Shown: positions 44,390 to 55,361 of the stretch, piece by piece
How the letters are laid out: every line of letters starts with the position of its first letter
Numbering within the stretch: the stretch's first letter is position 1
NCBI GenBank assembly: GCA_946894095.1
Contig: OX335647.2
Coordinates: 20,540,001 to 20,604,000, forward strand
DNA from: Incurvaria masculella
Lineage: Eukaryota > Arthropoda > Insecta > Lepidoptera > Incurvariidae
Reading direction: 5' to 3'
DNA: 64,000 bases
Notes under the pieces: model-generated
What the model saw: the letters and a program-made list of their open reading frames with translations, nothing else
What the model was told of the DNA's origin: nothing
Database searches by the model: none
Translations under genes and position numbers: made by a program

Positions 44390-44945
44390 AACTGGTAAAT
44401 CTCCGTTCACTTGCCCGAATAACACATCCTTTCAAAATTTGCATGGTAAAAAATTCAATTAAATGTCAGATTTGATCACTTTTTTGCCTGTTTACCTGCT
44501 ATTCACTAGGCGAGTTAAGTTACAATGGTACAATAAAAAAAATATTGAGTTAATCTAACTGTAATTCCGATAATAGAAACGGTCTTGCAACTTTAAAATA
44601 GAGCCAACTAAGCAAATCGGTTTCAACAATCTAACATTACAGCTGATTGCAAATCGGATGTGCAACTGTCCAGTTTCAAGAGGTACAGTGATGTAAACAT
44701 AATGAACATATTGAACAGTATGTTTTCAATAAATATAATATGTAAGTAAGAATGGAAAAAAATACTTAAGGTAGAAACAGTTTTAGCACGGTTAGGGAAA
44801 CAGTAAGAGAAATCAGTTATTGCACACAGTTAAAAAGGCAATCAAAATATACAGTAACCTTTTTTTGTTTAGCCTTAACTCAATTAGAGTAACCGATTTA
44901 CTTAGTTGGCTCTATTTTAACGTAGCAAGACGATTGATGACGGCA
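44390..44945. mobile_element. MITE family H-related element
   Basis: Contains inverted internal blocks: 'aaatagagccaactaagcaa' (44597-44616) and 'ttacttagttggctctattt' (44898-44917). 'gcctgtttacctgctattca' matches the inverse of 58845-58865. Related to 54832-55359 but rearranged. Confidence 0.6.
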
Positions 44946-45177
44946 CATGACGCCATTTAGTGCACCGAATATGCGATGTTGCGCGCCCCGAATTCGTAAG
45001 CGAACTGACCTCCCGTGCCACCGTCAGTGTATATCATTTACGCCCGTTTTCACCACCTCCAGCTACAAAAATCCCAAACTTACCAACTACCTGAAATAGA
45101 AAGTCAAGTCAACCATCGGATTTCAGGTAGTTGGATGTGGTGAAATCAGGGGTTTGTGATATAAGGTATGTATAAGA
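44946..45177. other. Dispersed 'gaattcgtaagcgaactgac' motif and imperfect fold-back
   Basis: 44970-45011 shares 'gatgttgcgc' and 'ccccgaattcgtaagcgaac' with 38365-38400 and 49740-49770. 45040-45160 contains weakly paired segments (ccaactacctgaaat and atttcaggtagttgg). Confidence 0.45.
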
Positions 45178-45480
45178 ATATTTATTTATTTATTTATATA
45201 AGTTTATTGCACTCAAAAAAAACTCGGGCAAAAGGTACAACTTAATGCCGGAGGCATTTTCTACCAGTCCACCTTTGGGTATCGTGAGCAGTAGTGCGAG
45301 TAGTAACTATGGAGAAATAGCTTTAGAGGAAACATAATTCCTACACAATAAACAAAAAAAATACACACTATACTTAAACCTAAATATATAACCTATATAA
45401 CTGTACATAAATATAACTACATAGATATCAATAAGGTAATCAAATAGGGTATAGGGATGAGTTTACGCCGCCACTACCGT
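45178..45480 (-). repeat. LINE 3' tail
   Basis: Begins with the TTTA run (45179-45198), i.e. (TAAA)n on the minus strand, followed by 'agtttattgcactc' and 'ggtacaacttaatgccggag'. No coding part attached. Confidence 0.5.
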
Positions 45481-45908
45481 CCTATTTAGCTCTACGGCGG
45501 CAGCGCCGAGGACAGTGACGGCGGCGGCAGCAGCCAGGGAACCTGCGTGACTAGAAATTCGATCGAGTCGGCATGTGAGATGGCATCGAGGACACTGTAC
45601 AGATTTATAATGTTACGCCGTGTGTGTAGTATAGAAAATACAAAGTCAATTGACGGGTGAGACCAAAATTGTTTCATGCAACATGTACTGAAGTTTCTTA
45701 TTAATGTTCTCCATGCAATGGCTCGAAAATTATTTTATAATTTGTGTTTTGGAAATAATGAGGAAATGCATTATTGGAGATTAACTTGCAATACAATAGA
45801 CAGTTTACAAAAAAATATTTCATATTTAAGAGCCGAGGCGCAGTGTGTTTATGGTGATTCGAAAAGCTGACATTTCGGTTAGGTATGTTTCATCTCTCTC
45901 GAGCTCGC
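45481..45908. other. No gene recognised
   Basis: GC-richer at 45493-45545 then AT-rich. The plus frame at 45676-45870 has no motif I recognise. Confidence 0.45.
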
Positions 45909-46437
45909 TTAAGGTGGCCCAATCCGGGGGGACTAACTCATTCGCTGTTGCGCTCTGGGACCTTTTCTGTTTCAGAGAAAAAGAAAGGCTCCGTGATGAG
46001 GAAGATGCAACATGTCCACAAAAAAGATAATGTGCATGGTGTATGATTTGGTAAGATTTACGAAAATTTTGTTTTCAAAACTACTTATAGGTAAAAGTAA
46101 ACCACGACAGCTGCATTCAAAAGTCTAACAAAAACCATATAGATTATAAATCTTGATCAAATAAGCTATGTCTGATGACTAATATTTTTAAGATTTTCTT
46201 ACTTTATCATTATGTAATAAACCACCAAAGTTATTGTATAAAACGCGCGAAAAATTCGAACTTTCGGACCTTATAACTTAGAAACCAAACACAATTTTAC
46301 AATGCCAACGGTCATCAGACATCTAGTTCAATCAAATAAAGCTCTTTTGAGCAAAATTTGGGATCTCTGATAATAAATATGGGCGTGACTTTCTTTCCCC
46401 ATTTGTATGGGCAGATGAGCGGGTTGGGCCACCTTAA
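45909..46437 (-). mobile_element. MITE family A, complete copy (A3)
   Basis: TTAA at 45909 and 46434. Ends 'ggtggcccaatccg' and 'cgggttgggccacc'. Same orientation as A2. Confidence 0.85.
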
Positions 46438-46984
46438 ATTAGTCTCACTCCCACACTGTGTTTGTCTTGTAAATGCAGTGCTCAAGCTAGATCTGTGGTC
46501 TAAATTGACTCACTCTGAACACACACAATGTTACAATTATTATTTTTCTTCGAGTTCAAAACTATCGTTGGCAGGCGTTTTTTTTATTAGAACGTACGAG
46601 AATAATAACAAGCTTTTCCAGGATTCAATTAATTTAAAAAGATATTTCAGAAAAGATACGCTATTCGTAGAAACATATATAATTAGAAAATAGTCCGTTT
46701 TCTAAAAAATATCATAAATTGCAAAAAATACTGAAATCACTATTTTCTTGGTAAGTGGTGACATATACAATTTTCATCAAATTAGTATGCTCTTCAAATC
46801 CCCTCTACCTGGAATTTTTTGTTTCTTTATTCCATGAAATTAATGTCTGAACTAATGAGATGTCTAAACACGTATTAAAATACCTGTAACAAAGTTATGT
46901 AATGCTTTTTAGTACCAAGTAATTACCTTGTTTTTATTTATTTAACCATTGGCGTAGGAGGCGCTTAGATAGGTTTTAACAGCC
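46438..46984. other. No gene recognised
   Basis: The plus frame 46358-46693 starts inside the MITE and continues into unique DNA; not a gene by any signature I can see. Confidence 0.5.
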
Positions 46985-47330
46985 CGCACGCTATGTTTTC
47001 CATACAAACATAGTTTTCAAAACCACGATTTCAATTCACTTGATATTAGATATCTAATTTCAAGCAGCAAATATATATCTGCAATTTTTGATAACATAAA
47101 ACAGATTTAAATGACAGCAAAAATTAAACTTTTACACAAAGGAGATGGACCAAATGTGTATGGAGACACGACCCAGGGCGGTCAAAGTCCGCCCTTGTAT
47201 GTACCATGTATGGAAGCTCTTAGATATCAGATATCTCTCTCTTCTCCAGATATCAAGTAAATTCGAACGGTGGTTTTTTAATCATTAGAAAACTACCGTT
47301 GTATCGGGAGCGCTATTTACTGATGCTTAC
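46985..47330. mobile_element. MITE family G, copy 1
   Basis: Long inverted arms: 'catacaaacatagttttcaa' on the left and 'ttagaaaactaccgttgtat' on the right, with inner pairs 'gatattagatatctaatttc' and 'ttagatatcagatatc'. The second copy is at 63085-63425. Confidence 0.65.
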
Positions 47331-47693
47331 GACAGAATTCCCACAGCAAAATCAGTTCTTAGAAGACCCACTTAATTTCAAGTTTTGTTTCACAATCCTC
47401 ATTAATAGAATAAATTGAATAATTCCTGGAAGTTATTAAATTCGGTCTGATTATAAATTAGTCATCAACAGATTTGAAGCCGCATTTAATGATTCAATTA
47501 ACATCTAATGAATATCAAGTCAATTCAAACTTAACTTTTGAGTGCTCTCCGTCCCTGGCAGCTGAGTATACGAACAATATGCAAAACTTTACAATGTTCG
47601 CAAGTTCGTGAAACTTTGCCGTAACTTTCAGTAGTATTTTCCTGGCGTACGATTCATTATTCCGCCATCAGTATGTGCGGTGGCGCAAGGATT
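47331..47693. other. No gene recognised
   Basis: Unique sequence; no coding, RNA or repeat signature seen. Confidence 0.5.
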
Positions 47694-47945
47694 CGATTTC
47701 TTTTATGTACTTGTGTACATAAAAGAAATCGACACACCTACTGTCATGATATTAGCCCAACACACTGCAAGGTAACTGCTATGCCAGAATCTTCGTTGTA
47801 TTGCACGGCTACATTTAACTGGATCGAAAACACGAAGCGTTTTCATTAACGCTTCGACATCGATCATTTAGTGCGATGATACCAATTCATATCACCAATA
47901 TCACCCAGTAAGTAAATAAAGGAACCCATAGTTTTTAGTGGAATG
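47694..47945 (-). mobile_element. Family-1 SINE with an inverted duplication of its 3' end
   Basis: 47731-47945 is the inverted SINE tail and body (cctactgtcatgatattagc, cacggctacatttaactgga). At its 3' end, 47694-47731 forms a perfect hairpin of 17-bp arms (cgatttcttttatgtac) with a 4-base loop. Confidence 0.7.
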
Positions 47946-48059
47946 AACCAGTCTTTTATAATACCTCAAATACCTCAATATACCTAAAGTTATGTCTGTA
48001 ACATAAATCGCCTAAAACCATGAAATGCATACAAAGGTTTGTTCAGTTTTGCTATTACT

Positions 48060-48148
48060 AAGTTAAGCAAATTCTAATTACTTGTTATTGTTACTGCTTT
48101 CATTGTTCGTGTCTGTATTTCCTCCTAAATAAATAAATAAATAAAATA
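48060..48148 (+). repeat. LINE 3'-tail fragment
   Basis: 'tgttactgctttcattgttc', 'gtgtctgtatttcctccta' then AAATA units to 48148; the inverse of 6315-6400. Confidence 0.5.
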
Positions 48149-48224
48149 AAGTAAGTATGCATGTAAGTATGTATACGCGCACTTATTCTAAAGCCGGCAA
48201 AAAAAAATTCGGTACGATACCCAG

Positions 48225-48570
48225 GGATGATGAAGTCAGGCACGGGGTCGGGCAGCGAATGACGCCTGCCCCCGCACGCTGAGCTCGAGCGGCTCGGTGT
48301 CTTCTCAGCGGTGGACGCACCGCACCACAGGGCGAGTCGTTGGCGGAGCCCAGTCCAAGGAGCACGGGGTGGCGCCGAAGAGACGGAGGGTGCCGCTGCG
48401 CTCCACCGAGCCAGCCCGAAAGCGGCGACAACGAGACCCCGGGACGCGACTGGCGCTACTCGCGGCGGTCGGCGGTCTGTGGCGGCGAGATGCGTTCGCG
48501 CCGTGGCGGGCGAACAAGCTGGCTGCCTTTCGTGGTCCTCTCCCATTGGCTCTGTAGTGTGACCTGACTT
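48225..48570. other. GC-rich island, coding status unknown
   Basis: About 340 bp of high GC with overlapping open frames on both strands (148 and 122 codons minus; 86, 83 and 75 plus), as expected from GC-rich DNA lacking stops. The peptides are rich in Arg, Ala and Pro without motifs. 'cccattggctctg' near 48542 contains an inverted CCAAT box. It could be a CpG-rich promoter/first exon or a conserved element. Confidence 0.3.
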
Positions 48571-49775
48571 TCGCTAGGCGCGCTGAGGGAGACAGCATCC
48601 TTGAATTACTGGATGATAGAAAGAGACGGTACCAATTTTGACGGTTGCTTTCTTGAAAGGTGTAATTTTCCATTATGTTGATAACTATAAATGTCCATTG
48701 TGAGTATGCATAGGCACTGACATTATTCTGAAGGCTATCGTAAGTTTAGTTCACTAAAGATATGATATACAAATATTGATAATGCCTAAAACTTGAAATT
48801 AATAAAGTAACGTATGTTACAGTTTAACAAATTCGATTTACAACAATTATTTCTAAACGATATTGAGCTACTCGAGACCTGCTTTCAATGCTAGAATTGT
48901 AAAAGATCTAATTTATTGTTATTAGGTACAATTTAACATACTTTTATAGTTATAAACAAGAAGTACGGCATTATTTAAGAATTAAAAATTTTTCATGTTT
49001 TAAGATGAGCGGAATAAATAACAGAATTATTTTTTTTTTGTCCTCTTGCCAGTGAAATTGCGCTGACTAAACCGGCATCAGCCAAGGTAGAGCGCAATTA
49101 AAACTTCCAAAATTATTTCTGCCCTATGAGAGTTCAAAGTTAATGTGGAGAACATTGCGTCCTCAACATACGCTGTCATTTTCCTATATGCTTTTAATTT
49201 CCCTATATAGTAAGTGATTCAAATAAGTTATAAGCCAAATTGTTTCTTGAAGGAGTGGTCACATATTTTTCCTTTTGTATGTACTAGTATATGGATCGAC
49301 CCACCGTCATATCAGCCCAACATATCGTAATCCCAAGTATTTAGTACGTACCGAAATTGCCTATGTACAGGTAAAACTGATATTTCCTCACGTTAGCTAT
49401 TGAGAAAATGAAATATGAGGCAGCACCATTAGACGAGGGCCCGTAATATGAAATAATGGAAGGCAGTCTCCAATAACCGCCTAACGACCTACGGAATACT
49501 GACAATGAGGGCAAGCTAGAGTTCAGTGTGTATGCTCTCATCAGCGACTATGAAAGGACGGAAGTAGTAACCGAACGTCTTGGGGAAGCACTTGGGGCCG
49601 GCGGCGTAGCCAATTCAATGGCGGCAGCAACCGATTGAGTTCGTTTATGAATTCGCTTACTGTTGATTTTCTCGAGTTCCAACGGCATGTTGGCAAACAG
49701 AAGACTTCACAGCACGCTATTGAGTGCAACGAATATTCGTTGTTGCGCTACCCGAATTTTTAAGCGAACTAACTA
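48571..49775. other. No gene; SINE scrap and dispersed motif
   Basis: 49285-49345 is a short inverted SINE tail (cccaccgtcatatcagccca). 49545-49775 shares 'gtagtaaccgaac' and 'cccgaatttttaagcgaact' with other spots (34375-34475, 44970-45010). No protein recognised. Confidence 0.45.
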
Positions 49776-50110
49776 CAGTTTATTTATTTATTAATCAAGA
49801 CGGGCTCACAGTGCATTTACATAACAAAAGAAAAAGAAAATAAATGAAAATAACACCAATTAAGAGCTCACACAGCTGGAAGGAACATAGAATAAAAACG
49901 TGAGAATAACAGCTGCACGATCAAACACGAAGCACAAAAAGTACATATTTGGTTAGTTAGCAAGAAGTTACTTAAATCGGACAAAATTGAGACAGTGTGA
50001 ATTAAAGTAATTAATGACAAAGTAGTTAGGTAGGTATTAGTAATGATAAAATATGCATGAATGCAGTGTCACTGCCTGCCTATGGATGATGAATAAACAA
50101 TAAAAAACAA
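49776..50110. repeat. LINE/SINE 3'-end-like sequence
   Basis: Starts with a TTTA run (49781-49793) followed by 'caagacgggctcacagtgca'. Its right part (50040-50095) 'gataaaatatgcatga' and 'ctatggatgatgaataaac' matches patches at 4025-4090 and 53650-53705. Confidence 0.45.
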
Positions 50111-51639
50111 CAATGTAATGTTTAAAATGGGTAAAATTAGGTATGATTCTATTTAGTTTAGGATAGTATTAGTTGTTAGTTTATTATAGTAAGTTGTTAG
50201 TTTAATTTTGTTTAAGGATTATGTTGTTTTTGTTCAAACCTTAATTTAACCAATATATCGGTATGATTAGGTGACACATTCAGCAAACTGAAATGTTTTA
50301 TACTTTCCAAACTCACGTTGATAAAACTATTTCAGACTGGCATTTAATTTGAATGAACTTGAACCTTTTATCTGGGATATTCGTTTATTCCGGAATCTTA
50401 GTATTCCGCTTTGCCGATACAACGGATTGCTGAATTTTAACTTATTCTTGTGGTATGTAACATTTATTATTTGTATTTAATAACACGTAGCTTGAGAGCT
50501 CTAGATTACAGAACTGTCACATCTTTCATTTTTTTTTAAATTTATTTATTTTTTAAAATTTAACTAATAAAGCTTCTCTTATTTCGCTTTCAACTCCTAG
50601 ATCCAGGATTCAGATATTACGTGTTGTAAACGGTATGGTGAAGCAATATTTTTTTTGTGTAGATCTTCGTCTTAAATCAAGATAAAACCTGCGAACGTCG
50701 AATTAGCTACCCAGAACATTGTGTCAGTCGATACATTTCAAGTTAAATTAACTGAATTTTGGTGTCAGACACTAGAGTCAGTCCGGATTTAACTTGTTCA
50801 AGTAGATCAAATTAAATGCTATTTAATGCATGTTAAAATTTCATTAAATAGAGTAGTTGTTACCATCCCTCCAAATGACCGAAATTTAGGGCCGGAATTT
50901 TGTAAATCCCCACCAAATGTTGTTTAATAATGACTTTTTAAATTCCCCTCACACTTCCATACCCATCAAATTGTAACCGAGTGAAGGCAACCTTCAATTA
51001 GCATAATATTCACAAAACGCTTTTTAATGGCGTCCGTGCTCGCAATATTTCGCTGCTAAATCTCGAAGATGAATTGAGATGTCAAACAAAAAACAAAAGG
51101 TAGCGAGAGAGGAACATTAGCGTCATTCGTGTTCGAGTCGCGTACACGCTTTCGTGACGGAAACGGTACGTAAGGCGGACGTGGCGGCGCGGAGCCATGT
51201 CCGTGTGAACTAACCAACGGCAACATTTTTAGGACTTAGGCCATTGAATTTTGATAGTATCGTTGATATTTCCTGTTATAACACTTGTCAAACTCTTACC
51301 AAATCCAATGTCTGGCGTAAGCCTATGACATAAATGAAAAAAACGTCGGAACGAAGTAAGCTTTATACTGTGTCGGACAGCTAATAACTTTATAATAATT
51401 TACTTAATTTTGATGCGGCCTATATTTATGTATGTACAGAGCGCATCACCCTCAGCGCCAAAGTAGGCAAGTAGACATTGGCATTTGAAAGGAAAACGTA
51501 TGTGTGTCAAAGTTCAATGTGTGGCGTCTAAGGTGATGCCGTTTGTACGTTTATGCTGCTCACCATCATTAACCCTGTACACATTTCCTAATCTTTTTTC
51601 CAAGGTTTTTCTCAGCAAAATCCTCATTCAAACATAAAT
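50111..51639. other. No gene recognised
   Basis: AT-rich unique DNA. A GC-richer spot lies at 51120-51215 (gtacgtaaggcggacgtggc). No coding signature. Confidence 0.5.
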
Positions 51640-53135
51640 TTATTTATTTATTTATTTATTTGGAGAAGAACAGAGAACAGGTTACAATGACACATTAATA
51701 AAATATTATAAATTAAAATTAAGCTACGCCTGCCTCCACTACGCTTCCCTCGAAAACACATAATGTAGAACATAAATATTTACACTAGATGAAGCAACAC
51801 AGAACATTACATATGCTTAAGAGGAATCGTTTGGATGTCTGGATGTCTAGCAGATTAAATTAAAAGTTTTACCAAAAAGTGAATAACATTTAAAGCATAA
51901 AGTTAGAAGAGGCACAAGTAAACATATAAAATAAAATAATACACTACTTATCACAATTATCCAGCAGGTGACGGACATGTATTTTGAAGGTGAGAGCTGT
52001 ATTGCAAAATAAATCAATGGATGTTAAATATCTGTTGTAGCTATCGCACATTCTGCGGATTGGTGCACGGACACCAGCTTTTGTTTTAGCTCTTCCTACA
52101 TGAAACAGTGACATCGAGCGTGTTTGTCTGCATGGCACGTGTAGACCTACCTGAGCGAGTAGATCAGGGCAATTGTAAGTGCTGACACTTATGTTGCGTA
52201 GAACCGATGCATCAAGCATTTTGCGTCTAATATTTAGTGAAGGTAAGTGATAGAATTTAAGAAGACTACTATACGATGCTTTACAACTTGTAAGACGAAA
52301 ATGTAATGCTCTTAAAAATCTTTTTTGAATTTTTTCAATACGATCTATGTAGACAGTATAGTACGGGTTCCATACTACAGATACATATTCAAGTTGAGAA
52401 CGAACTAAGCCTTGATAAAGTGTCTTGTAGGCTTGGACAGTTTTAAATTTCTTTGTCGAGCGAAGTAAGAAACCTAACATTTGGTATGCTTTAGTAATAA
52501 TATTATCCACATGTGCATTAAAATGTAGTTTATCATCGAAAATTATTCCAAGGTCACGTATACTGACCACTTTTTCCAGTACATTTCCTCCTAATGAAAA
52601 GTTGTAATCAATACTGAAGCGGTTTTTAGTAAAGGATATATGCTTGCACTTTTCATAACTGAGGAACATTTTATTAACACCACAGTAAGCAGAGAAGCGA
52701 TCTAAATCCTCCTGTACCAGCACACAGTCTGTTTCACTACCAATAGTCTTGTAGATTTTGAGATCATCAGCAAAAAGTAGTATAGAGCAATGCTTAAAAC
52801 ATTTTTTAATGTCATTAATAAATAATATGAACAACAAGGGCCCCAAAATAGACCCCTGAGGAACCCCTGAAGTTATTTTGACCATGCCTGATGAGTAGCC
52901 ATTAACTACTACCGATTGACTTCGATTGCTAAGGTATGATGTGAACCATCTTAACAAATTACCCTTAATACCATTGTAGGAAAGTTTTCTTAAAAGCATA
53001 ATATGGTCTACCTTGTCAAAAGCCTTTCGAAAGTCAGTATAAATGGCATCTACTTGGAGTCTTTGATCCATACTTTCGAATAGATAGTTAGAGAAAAGAA
53101 GAAGATTAGTGAGAGTTGATCTGTTAAACAAATGG
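51640..53135 (-). mobile_element. 5'-truncated LINE (Jockey/CR1 superfamily), different family
   Basis: On the minus strand: reverse transcriptase frame (53131-51944), about 280 bp of 3' UTR, and a (TAAA)n tail (TTTA run, 51641-51660). The tail and sequence differ from the LINE at 19.7 kb, so it is a separate family. 5' truncation lies at about 53131. Confidence 0.85.
51944..53131 (-). CDS. Reverse transcriptase fragment of LINE
   Basis: 395 open codons (first codon TTG; a true start lies upstream and is missing). Motif A YTDFRKAFDKVDH at residues 31-43, motif B SGVPQGSILGPLLF at 88-101, motif C FADD at 120-123, then LGIIFDDKLHF and the thumb region with YKTLYQGLVRSQLEY and KIQKRFLRAL. All catalytic aspartates are present and there is no stop or frameshift, suggesting recent insertion or recent activity of the family. 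The endonuclease domain is absent. It resembles insect CR1/Jockey-type proteins; the exact clade needs a tree. Confidence 0.85.
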   Translation of the reverse strand: MFNRSTLTNLLLFSNYLFESMDQRLQVDAIYTDFRKAFDKVDHIMLLRKLSYNGIKGNLLRWFTSYLSNRSQSVVVNGYSSGMVKITSGVPQGSILGPLLFILFINDIKKCFKHCSILLFADDLKIYKTIGSETDCVLVQEDLDRFSAYCGVNKMFLSYEKCKHISFTKNRFSIDYNFSLGGNVLEKVVSIRDLGIIFDDKLHFNAHVDNIITKAYQMLGFLLRSTKKFKTVQAYKTLYQGLVRSQLEYVSVVWNPYYTVYIDRIEKIQKRFLRALHFRLTSCKASYSSLLKFYHLPSLNIRRKMLDASVLRNISVSTYNCPDLLAQVGLHVPCRQTRSMSLFHVGRAKTKAGVRAPIRRMCDSYNRYLTSIDLFCNTALTFKIHVRHLLDNCDK

Positions 53136-53569
53136 ATTTATTACCTCGAAGTCGGCAGTAAGTTTTCAGTCTGAAGAAAGTTAATGTCAAAATATTTTCG
53201 CCGTTTTCAATAGAATAATATCAACCAAATTATAATATTATTATTTTTTTAAAATAGGCGTTCCATTTGGACTCGTTCAAAAGATTGACTACTTATTAAA
53301 TATATAAGAAGTTAGATACGTATGGCATTACAGGTTGACTAGAATTTGTGTCTTAATAAAAAAAGCTAATTTGCCAATCATTGATTATGTCAGAGACAAA
53401 ATAACACTAAAAGATAAAATAACTCCATTACCAACCGACTGTCCCTTCTACTTATTTTCTTTTTATCATAAATGGAACATACTTACTGTTATATTTACAA
53501 AAAAAGGCATTATCACAAACAAATAGCAGTACCTTGCATATCTGCTTTTGCCAGCCAACGCTTTTGTAA
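53136..53569. other. No gene recognised
   Basis: AT-rich. The frame at 53335-53526 has no motif. Confidence 0.5.
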
Positions 53570-53712
53570 ACATAGACTAAGAGGAGGTTGAAAAAATTAC
53601 AAGCGGAGTTTCTTGCCAGTTCTTCTTCGCTGGGATTGCTGAACTGACTAATGATAAAATATGACAAATTCGAGTGCAGTGTACAATGTATGCACGATGA
53701 ATAAACAACGGG
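53570..53712 (+). repeat. LINE 3'-end-like sequence
   Basis: 'gcggagtttcttgccagttc' and 'ttcttcgctgg' followed by 'gataaaatatgac' and 'gcacgatgaataaac'. Related patches are at 3985-4095 and 50040-50095. The 'gtttcttg...cttcttcgc' part also occurs inverted in the 3' UTR of the LINE at 19.8 kb. Confidence 0.5.
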
Positions 53713-54494
53713 GCTTCGCTCGCGTTAAACTCTTATGTTGTATGTGTAAAGGTGGACAAAATTATATCAGGGCGTGTATTCTTGGCATTCATTCATTGCG
53801 GATTCAGTAGAGTTAACAGTAATGTCAACGTAAATTCTTCTTCAGTTAACTAGGAAGGTAGGTGGGAACTTCTGTAGAGGAGGCGGACAATAATTTACAG
53901 CAGCAAACTAGGAAACTTTGACAAGAAAGTTTGTTGACAACATACAATTGCATTAAACATTTTACACATACAGATTTACACAGCAATGGAGGAAGAGTTT
54001 TGAAATAATACTAATGATAAGGGCAGTAGGATATTGTTGGAGGAAAAACTGTTGAAGACGCAGAAAATCAACCAACAATAATCACACAGAGCAGCTTCCT
54101 TTAAGGTTGACCACCGGGAGTGTTTGTAATCCCTATTGAGTAAGAAAGAACCGGAGAATCGACCGAAACTCATTCCGTAACGCGGCAGCGTAGCCACGTT
54201 TTATTGAAAATACAGGGATGGTGTAGCGCCGGCAATTCAGTTCGCTTACGTATTCGGAACGCGAACAGTATCGTTGGTACTCGAGACCATCCGGGGTGAG
54301 CGACTACATAAGCAAACTGACTGGCCGGCGCAACCGTCAGTGTATGTTTTACGTGGTTACGATGCTGCTAAATGGATACATTTTGGTCGCAACTCCTGGC
54401 CTTCCCTAGCAAACCGAGAGCCTTTCATGCCGAATGGAATGTATGTTTCCTTTAAGTACCTTTCACAGTTTTCGCCTTCATTCCTTCACGGAAT
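53713..54494. other. No gene; dispersed motif at 54095-54275
   Basis: 54150-54255 includes 'gaccgaaactcattccgtaa', 'gcagcgtagccacgtttt' and 'cagttcgcttacgtattcgg', shared in part with 44265-44315 and 44990-45010. No protein recognised. Confidence 0.4.
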
Positions 54495-54833
54495 CAAAAT
54501 TATCCGTGTTATCCATCCAGCAGGTCTATTCCTGATATTCCGTCATTAACAATCAAGAATCCTGAGTCTCTCAAACCGCATTTTTCAAAGCGAATTTTTG
54601 GCCCGCAAATATTCCGGAGCATAGTTTTTTTCATTAATCAAGGTTTTCCGTTGAAAAACTCGCATTGAAAACCGCTATAAAAGCGGCTTTCTAGACTCAG
54701 GATTCCTGATTCCTGATTGCCAGGAAATAGACCTGCAGTTCAGTGTAGTCGAAAATATAAGGAAGGTCATGGCATGGCACCAAGTTCCCATGTGGTGTGT
54801 TAGGCTAATATCATGACAGTTTGTATTACTACA
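54495..54833 (+). mobile_element. Family-1 SINE body and tail split by a MITE
   Basis: 'aaaattatccgtgttatcca' leads to 'tccag' at 54520; the MITE follows, and the SINE resumes at 54736 with 'cagttcagtgtagtcg' and 'aaggtcatggcatggcacca'. Head missing. Confidence 0.75.
54521..54735. mobile_element. MITE family C, copy 2, nested in a SINE
   Basis: Ends 'caggtctattcctgatattc' and 'gccaggaaatagacctg'. The uninterrupted SINE consensus 'catccagttcaatgtag' shows that CAG has been duplicated by the insertion (CAG before and after). Internal 'aaccgctataaaagcggc' hairpin as in copy 1. Confidence 0.8.
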
Positions 54834-55361
54834 CTGAAAAAACAATGTGCACTGTATACTGTTTTAGCACAGTTAATATTCAGTCATTTATGGTAAAGTA
54901 TTTCTCATTAATATTAATGTATTACGGTAAGTATCTATTAACGAGACAAAACTGTTAGTATTAAACAGATATTTTAACGATTGAACAGTACTGATCGGTA
55001 AAAATAACGCGTGTGAGATATCAGATAATTTTGAAACGGTTATCTTAACTTTACAAATTACGCGTGCAACAACTGTGGTACAGTAATTTTACCAGATCGG
55101 ACGGTACCTTTTCACTGAACCAAAAATGTATGTAAAACTCGAAAAAATACTAAAGCTATTTTCACATAGTTAGGGAAACAGTAAAAGAATTCAGTTATTG
55201 CACACGGTTAAAAAAACAATTCAAACAGACGGTAACATTTAATGTTCAACTGTTTTCACTCATAGTAACTGATTTACTTAGTTGGCTCTATTTTAACGTA
55301 GCAAAACGGTTGTTATTATTGGAATTACAGTTAGATTCACTGATTTTTTTTTTCAGTGTAT
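54832..55361. mobile_element. MITE family H, TA-flanked
   Basis: Starts TA-CACTGAAAAAACAATG and ends TTTTTTTTTTCAGTG-TA. The interior has 'ttagggaaacagtaaaagaa' and 'acttagttggctctatttta', shared with 44765-44920. No ORF. TA flanks suggest a Tc1/mariner-like source. Confidence 0.75.

Noticed and set aside
48100..48546. 148-codon minus-strand frame as a gene
   Set aside because: Frames are open on both strands because the DNA is GC-rich; no motif, and its N- and C-terminal parts differ greatly in composition. Left as coding status unknown.
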